Source: an uncultured Bacteroidales bacterium (GTDB taxonomy: Bacteria > Bacteroidota > Bacteroidia > Bacteroidales > Bacteroidaceae). From it: a stretch of 64,000 nucleotides of DNA. The stretch is from the NCBI GenBank assembly GCA_902799355.1, contig CADCAG010000001.1, positions 1-64,000 on the forward strand, given 5' to 3'. Position numbers and translations under genes: made by a program. Shown in pieces: positions 40,298 to 50,148 of the stretch; position 1 is the first letter of the stretch, and each line of letters opens with the position of its first letter. The notes below the pieces were generated by a model that made no database searches, was not told where the DNA came from, and was given only the letters and a program-made list of their open reading frames with translations.

Positions 40298-42601
40298 ATG
40301 TATCTTTCAGATCTGAAGACAGGCGAGAAAGCCTATATCGTCAAGGTAAAAGGACACGGTGGCTTCCGTAAGCGCATCATCGAGATGGGCTTCATCAAGG
40401 GCCAGCAAATCGAGGCACTTCTCAGTGCCCCGTTGCAAGATCCTGTGAAATACAAGGTGATGGGCTATGAAATCAGCCTGCGCCGACAGGAGGCAGAGCA
40501 GATAGAGGTGAGCTACGAACAACAGTATGCTGTTGATGACAGTCCGATGACGTCTACGTCGACACCGCGCGACCAGCAGCACACTGCGACTGGTGTAAAG
40601 GAGATTACCATTGCGTTGGTAGGTAATCCTAACTGCGGAAAGACGTCGCTGTTTAATTTTGCTTCAGGTGCCCATGAGCATGTAGGCAACTACAGTGGCG
40701 TTACCGTAGATGCCAAAGAGGGCTATACCCACTTTGGGGGATACCGCATCCGTCTGGTCGACCTGCCAGGAACCTATTCGCTCTCTGCCTATTCGCCTGA
40801 AGAACTGTATGTCCGCAAACAACTGGTAGATGATACGCCTGATGTTGTTGTCAATGTGCTGGATGCGTCGAATATCGAGCGTAACCTGTATCTGACGACG
40901 CAGTTGATGGACATGCACCTGCGTGTGGTCTGTGCATTGAATATGTATGACGAACTGGAACAGCGTGGCGACAAGTTAGATGTCGACAAGCTCAGTTCGT
41001 TGTTGGGTATGCCGATGGTTCCCACGTCGTTCAAGACGGGTAGGGGACTCGACCAGTTGCTTAGCGAGGTCATCCATATCTTTGAGAGTCGTGAGGGTCA
41101 TGATCAGTACTATCGACACTTCCATATCAAGCATGATCACGAGATAGAAAACGGTATAGTAAATATTCAGAAATATCTGAAAGATAATGTGTTACTACGA
41201 GCACACTATTCTACGCGTTGGTTGGCTATCAAACTGATTGAGATGGATAAGGAGGTTGATGCCATCGTGCGTGACCTGCCCGACTACGACAAGATTATAG
41301 CGGCTCGCGATACGGCCGTGCGTCGTATCAAGGAAGAGACAGGCGACGACTCAGAAACGGCCATCATGGATGCCAAGTACGGTTTCATCCGTGGCGCTTT
41401 GCATGAGGCTGGCTATGTGGTCGGCGTGAAGGGAGATACCTATAAGACTACCCATAAGTTGGATGCACTGATTACCAACCGCTGGGTGGGATTCCCCATC
41501 TTCTTCTTCATTCTCTATCTGATGTTTGAGACGACGTTCATCCTGGGTCAGTACCCGATGGATTGGATTGAGATGGGTGTTGATGAATTAGGCAGTTTCA
41601 TCGGAGAGTCGATGGCTGAAGGTCCGTTGAAAGCGATGCTTATCGACGGAGTCATCGGTGGTGTAGGCTCAGTCATCGTCTTCCTGCCACAGATTCTGAT
41701 ACTCTACACCTTCATCTCTTTCATGGAGGATTCGGGCTATATGGCACGTGCAGCCTTTATCATGGATAAGCTGATGCACGGCATGGGACTGCATGGTAAG
41801 TCGTTTATTCCGTTGATTATGGGCTTTGGCTGTAATGTGCCGGCAGTGATGGCCACACGTACTATCGAGAGCCGTCGTTCGCGCCTCATCACCATGCTGG
41901 TGCTGCCTATGATGTCGTGCTCTGCGCGCCTACCTATTTATATTATGATTACGGGTGCTTTCTTTGCCCCTCGACACCAGAGTATAGTGATGATATCGCT
42001 CTATGTCGTTGGAATCGCACTTTCTGTTGTTATTGCCCGTATTTTGAGCACGTGGGTTATCAAGGGTGAAGATACGCCTTTTGTGATGGAACTGCCCCCT
42101 TATCGTTTCCCCACGGCGAAGGCCATCTTCCGCCATACGTGGGAGAAAGGAAAGCAATATCTGAAGAAGATGGGTGGTATCATCCTTGTAGCCAGTATCA
42201 TAGTGTGGGCCTTAGGTTATTTCGGTACGATGGGTGTTGCTCCTTCGTTGGAGGAGAGTTTCATTGGTATGCTGGGTAAGGCCATTGAACCCTTGTTTGC
42301 TCTGCAGGGCTTCGACTGGCGACTGGATGTCAGTCTGATAGCAGGTGTCGGCGCTAAGGAGATTGTAGCCAGTACCATCGGTGTACTCTATGGTGACAGC
42401 GCCTTCAACTTCTCGCCACTCACAGCCTATAGTTTCCTACTCTTTGTGCTCATCTACTTCCCCTGTATTGCCACGATAGTAGCCATCAAGAACGAAAGTG
42501 GTTCCTGGCGGTGGGCGCTGTTTGCTGCCATCTATACCACCGTGTTGGCATGGGTAGTATCAGCTGTTGTCTACTTGGTAGGTTCCTTCTTCCTCGTATA
42601 A
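40298..42601 (+). CDS. feoB: FeoA-FeoB fusion, ferrous iron transporter
   Basis: 767 aa from ATG at 40298, just after the promoter. Residues 1-75 are a FeoA SH3-like domain (LSDLKTGEKAYIVKVKGHGGFRKRIIEMGFIKG); then the GTPase G domain (GNPNCGKTS 109-117, GVTVDAKEG, DLPGTYSL, NMYDE) and the FeoB core with gate motifs and about 8 transmembrane helices (FLPQILILYTFISFMEDSGYMARAAF; GFGCNVPAVMATRT; LVLPMMSCSARLPIYI). The conserved cysteines GCN and SCSARLP are present. Imports Fe2+ across the inner membrane. Fusion of FeoA to FeoB is usual in Bacteroidetes. Confidence 0.96.
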   Translation: MYLSDLKTGEKAYIVKVKGHGGFRKRIIEMGFIKGQQIEALLSAPLQDPVKYKVMGYEISLRRQEAEQIEVSYEQQYAVDDSPMTSTSTPRDQQHTATGVKEITIALVGNPNCGKTSLFNFASGAHEHVGNYSGVTVDAKEGYTHFGGYRIRLVDLPGTYSLSAYSPEELYVRKQLVDDTPDVVVNVLDASNIERNLYLTTQLMDMHLRVVCALNMYDELEQRGDKLDVDKLSSLLGMPMVPTSFKTGRGLDQLLSEVIHIFESREGHDQYYRHFHIKHDHEIENGIVNIQKYLKDNVLLRAHYSTRWLAIKLIEMDKEVDAIVRDLPDYDKIIAARDTAVRRIKEETGDDSETAIMDAKYGFIRGALHEAGYVVGVKGDTYKTTHKLDALITNRWVGFPIFFFILYLMFETTFILGQYPMDWIEMGVDELGSFIGESMAEGPLKAMLIDGVIGGVGSVIVFLPQILILYTFISFMEDSGYMARAAFIMDKLMHGMGLHGKSFIPLIMGFGCNVPAVMATRTIESRRSRLITMLVLPMMSCSARLPIYIMITGAFFAPRHQSIVMISLYVVGIALSVVIARILSTWVIKGEDTPFVMELPPYRFPTAKAIFRHTWEKGKQYLKKMGGIILVASIIVWALGYFGTMGVAPSLEESFIGMLGKAIEPLFALQGFDWRLDVSLIAGVGAKEIVASTIGVLYGDSAFNFSPLTAYSFLLFVLIYFPCIATIVAIKNESGSWRWALFAAIYTTVLAWVVSAVVYLVGSFFLV

Positions 42602-42648
42602 AGAAGACAAGGGAGCAGTGGTGATACGCAAAGAAATCTCCTTGTTTG

Positions 42649-42680
42649 TTTGGCTGATTCATTTTTTTTATCTATCTTTG
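42649..42680 (+). promoter_or_regulatory. Promoter of the arabinofuranosidase gene
   Basis: TTTG (42649-42652), 20-nt spacer, TATCTTTG (42673-42680); about 50-nt leader. Confidence 0.82.
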
Positions 42681-42729
42681 CAAGGTTCGCATAATCGACT
42701 AATAACTTTTAAACAAACGACCAATAAAA

Positions 42730-44322
42730 ATGAAGAAGCTATTCTTAACAACTACCATCACGTTGTTTTTTGCTGCACAGGCAATGGCGGGTGATGCTGT
42801 AAAAGCGACCATTCATGCCGACCAGGCAGGTGCCAAAATCAACAAGGAAATCTACGGTCAGTTCTCTGAACATCTCGGCTCGTGTATCTATGGGGGACTA
42901 TGGGTGGGTGAAAACTCGCCAATTCCTAACATCAATGGCTACCGTAAGGATGTCTTCGAGGCGCTGAAAGCTCTGAAGGTGCCCGTTTTGCGCTGGCCTG
43001 GCGGCTGTTTTGCCGACGACTATCACTGGATGGATGGTATTGGACCTAAGAAGGATCGTCCCTCGCTGCGCAACAATAACTGGGGCAGCACCATCGAAGA
43101 CAATTCTTTTGGAACCCATGAATTTCTGAACCTCTGCGAGATGCTCGACTGCGAGCCCTACATCAGCGGTAACGTAGGTTCTGGTACCGTCAAGGAGATG
43201 GCTCAGTGGGTAGAATATATGACCAGTGACGGTGATACGCCAATGGCTCGTCTACGTCGTCAGAACGGTCGTGACAAGGCGTGGAAGGTCAAGTACTTCG
43301 GCATCGGCAACGAGGCGTGGGGCTGTGGAGGCAATATGCGTCCTGACTACTATTCTAATGAGTATCGCAAGTTTAATACCTACTTGCGCGACTACACGGG
43401 TAACAAGCTCTATCGTATCGCTTCTGGTGCCTCTGACTACGACTATGAGTGGACTGAGGTGCTGATGAAGAATATCGGTACACAGATGCAGGGCATCTCT
43501 CTGCACTACTATACCTGCTCAGGGTGGGACGGCCCCAAGGGTTCTGCCACCAAGTTCGATAACGACCAATACTATTGGGCGCTGGGCAAGTGTTTGGAGA
43601 TTGAGGAAGTTATCAAGAAGCACAAAGCTATCATGGACGAGAAAGACCCTGAAGGCAAGATTGGCTTGCTTGTGGACGAGTGGGGTACCTGGTGGGACGA
43701 AGAGCCTGGAACCATCAGTGGGCACCTCTATCAGCAGAATGCCCTTCGCGATGCTTTCGTAGCCTCCTTGTCACTCAATGTGTTCCACAAATACACCGAC
43801 CGCGTCAAGATGGCCAACATTGCACAGATTGTCAACGTGCTGCAGTCGATGATACTCACTGACCAGGAAGGTACAGGCCACATGGTACTCACGCCAACCT
43901 ATCACGTCTTCCAGATGTACACTCCGTTCCAGGAAGCTACCTATCTGCCCGTCGACCTGAAGAGCGACGTCGTAGCCGTCAGCAAGGCTTACTTCAAAGA
44001 GAAGGAAGGTGCCAAGGATGCAGGTTATCGTCCCTGCCCATTGCTTTCTGCCTCGGCTGCTAAGACCAAGGACGGCTCTATCGTTCTCGCCATCACCAAC
44101 GTCAGTCTTGACAAGGACCAGACCATCGACTTCCAGTTTGCCGGCTATACCGCCAAGCAGGTTAGTGGTCGCATCCTTACCTCGAAGAACGTGGCCGATT
44201 TCAACGACTTCCAGCATCCTGACATCGTGGCTCCAAAGGCTTATAAGGATGCAAAACTGAAGAATGGTGTGCTTACCGTTGCTGTTCCCGCCAAGTCTAT
44301 CGTTGTGCTGAACATCAAGTAA
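42730..44322 (+). CDS. GH51 alpha-L-arabinofuranosidase, secreted
   Basis: 530 aa with a signal peptide (MKKLFLTTTITLFFAAQAMA). GH51 signatures: IYGQFSEHLGSCIYGGLWVG, LRWPGGCFADDYHWMDGIGP, GIGNEAWGCGG with acid/base Glu195 and LLVDEWGTWW with nucleophile Glu317; C-terminal beta domain follows. It releases arabinose from arabinan or arabinoxylan in the periplasm. No sus genes are adjacent, so it is a stand-alone enzyme with its own promoter. It fits a plant-polysaccharide-using gut organism. Confidence 0.95.
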   Translation: MKKLFLTTTITLFFAAQAMAGDAVKATIHADQAGAKINKEIYGQFSEHLGSCIYGGLWVGENSPIPNINGYRKDVFEALKALKVPVLRWPGGCFADDYHWMDGIGPKKDRPSLRNNNWGSTIEDNSFGTHEFLNLCEMLDCEPYISGNVGSGTVKEMAQWVEYMTSDGDTPMARLRRQNGRDKAWKVKYFGIGNEAWGCGGNMRPDYYSNEYRKFNTYLRDYTGNKLYRIASGASDYDYEWTEVLMKNIGTQMQGISLHYYTCSGWDGPKGSATKFDNDQYYWALGKCLEIEEVIKKHKAIMDEKDPEGKIGLLVDEWGTWWDEEPGTISGHLYQQNALRDAFVASLSLNVFHKYTDRVKMANIAQIVNVLQSMILTDQEGTGHMVLTPTYHVFQMYTPFQEATYLPVDLKSDVVAVSKAYFKEKEGAKDAGYRPCPLLSASAAKTKDGSIVLAITNVSLDKDQTIDFQFAGYTAKQVSGRILTSKNVADFNDFQHPDIVAPKAYKDAKLKNGVLTVAVPAKSIVVLNIK

Positions 44323-44345
44323 TAAGAAGATAAAAAGCTAAATAG

Positions 44346-44382
44346 AGGGGAGGCTTACTCGTGGTGGTAGGGCTCCCCTTTA
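44346..44382. terminator. Terminator between the GH51 gene and rlmH
   Basis: AGGGGAG (44346-44352) with CTCCCCT (44373-44379) and a T-rich tail; overlaps the rlmH stop region. Confidence 0.65.
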
Positions 44383-44825
44383 ATTATTGTACACGCGCGA
44401 TAAATCTGCTCGGTAAAGGTGAGGCGTATCATCTGATGGGAGAAGGTCATCTTAGACAGGCTGAGCTGCTCGTTAGCTCGGCTATAGACGGCAGGAGAGA
44501 AACCGTAAGGACCACCGATGATGAAAATGAGACGTCGGGCGGTCTGCTGTTTCTGTTCCAGCCAGCGTGCAAACTCGATGCTGCGGTATTCCTTGCCGTG
44601 CTCATCGAGCAGGACGACAGTGTCAGAGGGTTGTAGCTGCTTGAGGATGAGTTCGCCCTCGGCCTGCTTCTGTTGCTCCTCCGTCAGGTTCTTGGTATTT
44701 TTCAGTTCGGGAATGGTAACAATCTCAAAGGGCATATAGTGGCCGATACGCTCTACATAGTCGTTGATGCCGGCTATGAAGTGCTTATTGACCGTTTTAC
44801 CAACCTGAATGAGTACTGTCTTCAT
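44355..44825 (-). CDS. rlmH: 23S rRNA (pseudouridine-1915-N3)-methyltransferase
   Basis: 156 aa, SPOUT fold with deep knot: FIIGGPYGFSP and LSLSKMTFSHQMIRLTFTEQIYRACTIIKGEPYHHE, the diagnostic RlmH C terminus. It methylates 23S rRNA at position 1915. Start is 5 nt from the stop of the DUF5687 gene, so they form one transcript. Confidence 0.96.
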   Translation of the reverse strand: MKTVLIQVGKTVNKHFIAGINDYVERIGHYMPFEIVTIPELKNTKNLTEEQQKQAEGELILKQLQPSDTVVLLDEHGKEYRSIEFARWLEQKQQTARRLIFIIGGPYGFSPAVYSRANEQLSLSKMTFSHQMIRLTFTEQIYRACTIIKGEPYHHE

Positions 44826-44830
44826 GGCTG

Positions 44831-46324
44831 TTAGCGACTAGCGTGGAATCCTTCCAGGTTCTCGTAACGACGAAGCATCATGCGACGATAGATGCTACGC
44901 AACCAATAGGGCTCAGTGAGTGTGATGGCTACGCCACTGATGAAGAGAATCCAGTAGGCGACATCTGCCGAGAAGACGAGTTGTAGCAGACTGATAATAA
45001 TAATAGGTGCAAACATCGTTGTCATAGAGACGATGATCTGCCACTTGTTCTCCATCTGGTTTTTGCCTGTCAGCTTCTCGTTGAGTGGCAGCGTCTGCTT
45101 GTTATAGATGGCCATCTGGAAGAGTAGGAGGTAGATGGGACCTGTCACCGTAAACAGATAAGCCAGCACCATGATCAACGAGAACTTACCCATGAAGACG
45201 GGAACGAGAGTAATGAGGAAGGGCAACAGCAGTACGCCACAATAGTAGTAGTACTTGGCGCGTAGCAGCGTCAAGATGTTCTCCTCATGAACCATCAGCA
45301 GGTCGATATAGTTGCCTTCGGGACACATCACCTTGGTGAGATTGACAGAGCCGAAGAAGACAAAGCAATAGAGACAGAAGAAGTTACGCTCGAAGCCTGT
45401 GCGATAGATGTCGAGGAAGGCGATGGCCAGCGAGAAGAAGGTGATGAAGCATACACCCTGGATGAAACGGGCACGGATGGCCTTGTTGCGCATGGTGCTC
45501 TTGATTTCCAACTTGAGGTATTCGCCAATCTGACCGAAGCGGTTCAGTGCCTTGAATTCTGACACATGCTTCAGCTTGGTCTTCTCTTTTTTGCTGATTT
45601 CATCGTAGATGAGATGCATCTGCATGTGGCGATTGATGGCGAACAGTATCATGAAGAGGATGGCTACGATGCCGAATGTCCACCATGAGAAGACGTTACC
45701 AGCAATGGTGTCGCTCAGGAAATCGAGAACGGCATCAAGCTGGCTGTTAGACAGTACAAAGAAAGGTACTATACACGAACCATAGAAGGCAGCGGGTAAT
45801 GCCCACCACCACATGCTCTGGTTGACAAGCGTGCGTACCAAGAGGTACCACTGGCTGTTGACCAGTACCATGAGGTGCAGCAGACAGAGCATGCCGATAG
45901 CTGCCCATCCTGTCATTCCGCCACACCAGACGATAAAGGTATAGGGCAGGAACAGCGTCATCCAGATGAAATTGCCTCCATCCAACAGCTGCTGGATGAG
46001 GAAACACTCGATGGCGCTATATTTGCTGATAGGTGTCAATAGGTACGGTTTCACCAGCATCATGGGTGTCTGCTGGGTGGCAAAACGGGCACCAAAATCC
46101 AGAAGGAGCATGATAGGCATAAAGTAGAGTACCATTTCAGGTATCTGCTCCTTAGCGGCCAGCCATCCGAAGAAAGTGCCTAGTGCAATAAACTCTACGG
46201 CAAAAATGGATAACATGATATACCCAAATAGTTTGCCATACTGGTTTGCCTCGAACATGACGTTGCGCTTGTTGCTCAACTTCACATTCTTGCGTAAGAG
46301 AAAGAATAGTCTAATTTTGTTCAT
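44831..46324 (-). CDS. DUF5687 multi-pass membrane protein
   Basis: 497 aa with about 12 hydrophobic segments; N-terminal RLFFLLRKNVKLSNKRNVMFEANQYGKLFGYIMLS. The pattern matches the DUF5687 family of Bacteroidetes, which resemble ABC-2 type permeases and are usually paired with an ATPase; no ATPase gene is adjacent here. It lies in a ftsK-lolA-like-DUF5687-rlmH run with overlaps or tiny gaps. Confidence 0.8.
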   Translation of the reverse strand: MNKIRLFFLLRKNVKLSNKRNVMFEANQYGKLFGYIMLSIFAVEFIALGTFFGWLAAKEQIPEMVLYFMPIMLLLDFGARFATQQTPMMLVKPYLLTPISKYSAIECFLIQQLLDGGNFIWMTLFLPYTFIVWCGGMTGWAAIGMLCLLHLMVLVNSQWYLLVRTLVNQSMWWWALPAAFYGSCIVPFFVLSNSQLDAVLDFLSDTIAGNVFSWWTFGIVAILFMILFAINRHMQMHLIYDEISKKEKTKLKHVSEFKALNRFGQIGEYLKLEIKSTMRNKAIRARFIQGVCFITFFSLAIAFLDIYRTGFERNFFCLYCFVFFGSVNLTKVMCPEGNYIDLLMVHEENILTLLRAKYYYYCGVLLLPFLITLVPVFMGKFSLIMVLAYLFTVTGPIYLLLFQMAIYNKQTLPLNEKLTGKNQMENKWQIIVSMTTMFAPIIIISLLQLVFSADVAYWILFISGVAITLTEPYWLRSIYRRMMLRRYENLEGFHASR

Positions 46325-46947
46325 CTAAGGTCGATTACTTCAGCGTTGGGGAAGTCTTTTGAGTTGAAACGGAACATTCCGTCGGACAGCTTGCTCTGCT
46401 TGAAGCCGGAAATGTCGATGGTTGTCCAACTTTTCTGCTGGCGCATGCGTATCTGTGATGGAATGTAGGTTTTCTGGTTGACGGTGATATACATCTCCTG
46501 AATGCTACGCTTGTCAGTAGCCGTCAGGTGTACGATGAAACTGCCGTTTTTCTTCTCCATCGTATATTTGTAGCCCTTCTGGTACATATAGATGAAGTTG
46601 TAGGGGTTGATGGCTGCCAGCTCCGACTCCGTTGGATTGGCCACATTGACCTCCTCGTTCTTCTTTAGGTAGGTCCATTGTGTCTTACCATCAAACCAGA
46701 TGGTGGCCTGAGGGGTTGTCGCCTGGAACTTCTTACCCTTGATGGCGATGGTTCCGCTGGCATTCATCTGGTTACCCTTGATAGAGAACGTAGCCTTAGC
46801 ACCCGACTTGGCAGCGACAATACTTGCCGTTTTATCGAGCACTTGCTTGGCAGTCTGCGCACTTAGGGGCAAAGCCATCACGAGTGCAAACAGGGAGAGT
46901 ATTCCTCGATGGCTAAACCATCGAGCACTAATGTTTATCCTTTCCAT
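46321..46947 (-). CDS. LolA-like outer-membrane lipoprotein carrier
   Basis: 208 aa with a signal peptide ending LPLSAQ. LDKTASIVAAKSGAKATFSIKGNQMNASGTIAIKGKKFQATTPQATIWFDGKTQWTYLKKNEEVNVANPTESELAAINPYNFI is the LolA-type half-barrel seen in Bacteroidetes. It would carry lipoproteins across the periplasm. It overlaps the ftsK stop by 13 nt and its own stop overlaps the DUF5687 start by 4 nt. Confidence 0.87.
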   Translation of the reverse strand: MERINISARWFSHRGILSLFALVMALPLSAQTAKQVLDKTASIVAAKSGAKATFSIKGNQMNASGTIAIKGKKFQATTPQATIWFDGKTQWTYLKKNEEVNVANPTESELAAINPYNFIYMYQKGYKYTMEKKNGSFIVHLTATDKRSIQEMYITVNQKTYIPSQIRMRQQKSWTTIDISGFKQSKLSDGMFRFNSKDFPNAEVIDLR

Positions 46948-49391
46948 TGTGCTAACAGATTTTCTAGACTGTTCTCGTCCATAATCAATACTTCGCGAGG
47001 CTTGCTACCGTGAGCAGCACCTACGATGCCTGCCTTCTCCAGCTGGTCCATCAGACGACCAGCACGGTTGTAGCCGATAGCGAACTTACGCTGAATGAGA
47101 CTCGTAGAACCACTCTGTTCACGAACGATGAGACGGGCGGCATCCTCGAACATCGGGTCAAGATGCTGCATGTCTACATCACGGCTCTCGCCACCTTCGC
47201 CTTCATCAGTGTCAGGCTCAGGCAGTTCAAAGGCAGAGACATATCCCTGCTGGTCGGAGATGAACGTATTGATCTTCTCCACCTCTGGTGTGTCGACAAA
47301 GGCACACTGTACACGGACGGGTTCGCCACCGTTCAAGTAGAGCATGTCACCACGACCTACCAGCTGCTGGGCGCCTGGGCGGTCAAGGATGGTACGTGAG
47401 TCGATCATGGCACCTACACGGAAGGCGATACGACTTGGGAAGTTTGCCTTGATGGTACCCGTGATGATATTCGTGGTAGGACGCTGGGTAGCGATTATCA
47501 TGTGGATACCTACGGCACGAGCCAGCTGGGCAATACGTGCGATAGGCAGCTCCACCTCCTTACCAGCGGTCATAATTAGGTCACCGAACTCATCGATGAC
47601 GACGACGATATACGGCATGTATTTATGGCCGTGCTCAGGATTAAGCTGACGGTCAATGAACTTCTTGTTATATTCCTTGATATTACGAGCCTGCGCCATC
47701 TTCAGCAGGTCGTAGCGGGTGTCCATCTCCTTACACAGCGAATTGAGGGTGCGTACCACCTTGGTGACGTCCGTGATAATGGGATCAGCCTCGTCATCGG
47801 GAATCTTGGCCAAGAAGTGGTTCTCAATGCTGGCATAGACGCTGAACTCCACCTTCTTCGGGTCTACCAGTACAATCTTCAGCTCAGCGGGGTGCTTCTT
47901 GTAGAGCAGTGAGGTGATGATGGCGTTCAGACCAACAGACTTACCCTGACCGGTAGCACCGGCTACCAACAGGTGGGGAGCCTTGGCGAGGTCGAACATG
48001 AAGACTTCGTTGGTAATGGTCTTACCGACGGCACAAGGCAGCTCCATTGTAGATTCCTGGAACTTCTTCGAGTCAAGGATAGAACGCATAGACACCGTAG
48101 CAGGCTTAGCGTTAGGTACCTCGATACCGATAGTACCCTTGCCAGGAATTGGTGCAATGATACGGATGCCGAGGGCAGAGAGTGACAGGGCGATGTCGTC
48201 CTCCAGGTTACGGATGCGGGAGATACGCACACCAGGGGCAGGCGTAATCTCGTAAAGCGTGATGGTAGGACCTACAGTTGCCTTGATGCTACTGATCTCC
48301 ACACCGAAGTTACGCAGCACGTCGACGATACGGTTCTTGTTAGTGTTCTGCTCGTTCATATCGATGAACGGCTTGCCGTCGCTCTCATACTGCTGCAGCA
48401 GATCGAGGGTGGGGTATTTGTAGTTCTCCAAGTCGCGCTTGGGGTCGTAGGGCGTTGAGATGTCGCCATAGTCGCCAGCAACAGTCTTGCCGTGAGCGCT
48501 TTCCTCTTCTTCCGTTTCTTCAATGACAAAATCGGTGTCGTCTTCTGTTCCTTCTCCTTTTTCGTCCTCTTCGTCAGGTTCCTGGGTATTGACAGGTTCC
48601 ATTGGCTCTTGTTTGATGACGACAGAATCGTCATCCACAGAAAAGTTGATTTCTTCGGTCTCTGGGTCGTCAAAGACGCGGTTGTCTTCGCTATCCTTGT
48701 TGGCGGGCTCTTCGTCGCCACCTCCTACATTGATGGTCATAGGAATCTTCTTCAAGTAGTGTAACGGGTTGAAGAACTTGCGGATAATGATGACGGTCTC
48801 CATGCTGAGGTATACCAGGAAGGCTACTGCCGACAAACCCAGGAGAGCTGTCAGACCTGGTACACCCAGCAGACCTTCAATCTGCTGACAGATAGCCAAG
48901 CCGTGGTCGCCGCCAGGGTTGAAGCAGGCATCCTCGAAGAAGGGCGCCAGGAACTTAGAGAACGTTACCGATGACCATATCATCATAATAGCCAATGACA
49001 TGAACCACTTCAGTAGATGCACCTTGTAGGCACGCATCATGGTGACAGCCACCATCATCATAAAGACTGGTATAAAGAAGGCCGACAGTCCAAAGCAACG
49101 TTTGATAAAGAAGTGTGCAGCATAAGCTCCCAGCGAACCACACGAGTTCTGGAATTCACGTGCCTCGTTCATAATCTCACCGTCACGTGGTGATTCTATC
49201 AGGCTCTGGTCGGCTGCTCCCGTAGCGAAATACGAGATGAAGGCCCATATCAGATAGCCTGCCACGATGAGCAGACAGAAGCCTAAGACAAAGTTGATAC
49301 GCTCGTTGAAGAATATCTTGTCAATACCTAAGGCTTCCCGCAGCGAAGATGCTGTTTTTTCGGAAGCCTTGCTTGTTTTCTTTTTTGCCAT
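46935..49391 (-). CDS. ftsK: DNA translocase FtsK
   Basis: 818 aa. Four transmembrane segments in residues 30-205, an acidic linker (about 235-320, DEEDEKGEGTEDDTDFVIEETEEEE), then the RecA-like motor with Walker A LLVAGATGQGKSVGLN and Walker B YIVVVIDEFGDLIM, and the C-terminal gamma winged helix (SLIQRKFAIGYNRAGRLMDQLEKAGIVG) that reads KOPS-like sites. It pumps chromosome termini through the septum. Confidence 0.96.
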   Translation of the reverse strand: MAKKKTSKASEKTASSLREALGIDKIFFNERINFVLGFCLLIVAGYLIWAFISYFATGAADQSLIESPRDGEIMNEAREFQNSCGSLGAYAAHFFIKRCFGLSAFFIPVFMMMVAVTMMRAYKVHLLKWFMSLAIMMIWSSVTFSKFLAPFFEDACFNPGGDHGLAICQQIEGLLGVPGLTALLGLSAVAFLVYLSMETVIIIRKFFNPLHYLKKIPMTINVGGGDEEPANKDSEDNRVFDDPETEEINFSVDDDSVVIKQEPMEPVNTQEPDEEDEKGEGTEDDTDFVIEETEEEESAHGKTVAGDYGDISTPYDPKRDLENYKYPTLDLLQQYESDGKPFIDMNEQNTNKNRIVDVLRNFGVEISSIKATVGPTITLYEITPAPGVRISRIRNLEDDIALSLSALGIRIIAPIPGKGTIGIEVPNAKPATVSMRSILDSKKFQESTMELPCAVGKTITNEVFMFDLAKAPHLLVAGATGQGKSVGLNAIITSLLYKKHPAELKIVLVDPKKVEFSVYASIENHFLAKIPDDEADPIITDVTKVVRTLNSLCKEMDTRYDLLKMAQARNIKEYNKKFIDRQLNPEHGHKYMPYIVVVIDEFGDLIMTAGKEVELPIARIAQLARAVGIHMIIATQRPTTNIITGTIKANFPSRIAFRVGAMIDSRTILDRPGAQQLVGRGDMLYLNGGEPVRVQCAFVDTPEVEKINTFISDQQGYVSAFELPEPDTDEGEGGESRDVDMQHLDPMFEDAARLIVREQSGSTSLIQRKFAIGYNRAGRLMDQLEKAGIVGAAHGSKPREVLIMDENSLENLLAQWKG

Positions 49392-49415
49392 ACCTTATTT
49401 AATGATTACGGAATG

Positions 49416-49423
49416 CAAAATTA
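49416..49423 (-). promoter_or_regulatory. -7 box of ftsK
   Basis: Minus-strand TAATTTTG, 25 nt before the ATG; no -33 match. Confidence 0.5.
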
Positions 49424-49462
49424 CAAAGAATTTCTTATATTTCATAATATAATGGTGCTTTT

Positions 49463-49495
49463 TTTGTTATTTTTGCACAAATATTCGTACCTTTG
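49463..49495 (+). promoter_or_regulatory. Promoter of the RNase D-like gene
   Basis: TTTG (49463-49466), 21-nt spacer, TACCTTTG (49488-49495); ATG follows the box by 8 nt, so the mRNA is nearly leaderless. Confidence 0.8.
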
Positions 49496-49503
49496 CACCC
49501 CAA

Positions 49504-50148
49504 ATGAAGAAAACAATATATAGCAAATACGACAAATCAAAGATTGGAGCCTTGCCGAGAGTGCTCTTTGAAGGGCGTATCGTGGTGGTTCTGACTGAAC
49601 ATGAAGCCGAGAAAGCAGTACGCTACCTGCTGTCTCAGCCTATTCTGGGCTTGGATACAGAGACCCGTCCATCATTCAAGAAGGGACAGGTACATCAAGT
49701 TTCTCTCTTGCAGGTGTCTAGCTATGATGTGTGTTTTCTTTTCCGTCTGAACCATTTGGGTATGTCGCCCTCCGTCAAACGCCTGTTGGAAGATACTCAG
49801 GTACCTAAAATTGGTCTTTCGTTGCGTGACGATCTGAACTCGCTGCATCGTATCGGTGATTTCAAAGCCGGTTTATTCGTTGATCTGCAGAGTCGTGTCA
49901 GTGAGGTGGGCGTGGAAGATATGAGTCTTCAGAAGCTATATGCCAACTTCTTTGGACAGCGCATCTCCAAACGAGAGCAGCTGACCAATTGGGAGGCGGA
50001 TATCTTGAGTGACAAGCAGAAACTGTATGCCGCCACTGATGCATGGTCGTGCATCATGCTCTATGAAGAGCTGATGCGACTGGAACAGACGGGCGATTAT
50101 GAACTGATAAACGTTGATAAGGATGATGAAACAAGTACGGCTGCGTAA
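49504..50148 (+). CDS. RNase D-like 3'-5' exonuclease
   Basis: 214 aa, single DEDDy exonuclease domain without HRDC. Exo motifs: ILGLDTETRPSFKKG (DxE), VPKIGLSLRDDLNSLHRIGDFKAGLFVDLQSR (D) and KLYAATDAWSCIMLYEEL (YxxxD). It trims RNA 3' ends or degrades DNA. Its end overlaps the next gene. Confidence 0.92.
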   Translation: MKKTIYSKYDKSKIGALPRVLFEGRIVVVLTEHEAEKAVRYLLSQPILGLDTETRPSFKKGQVHQVSLLQVSSYDVCFLFRLNHLGMSPSVKRLLEDTQVPKIGLSLRDDLNSLHRIGDFKAGLFVDLQSRVSEVGVEDMSLQKLYANFFGQRISKREQLTNWEADILSDKQKLYAATDAWSCIMLYEELMRLEQTGDYELINVDKDDETSTAA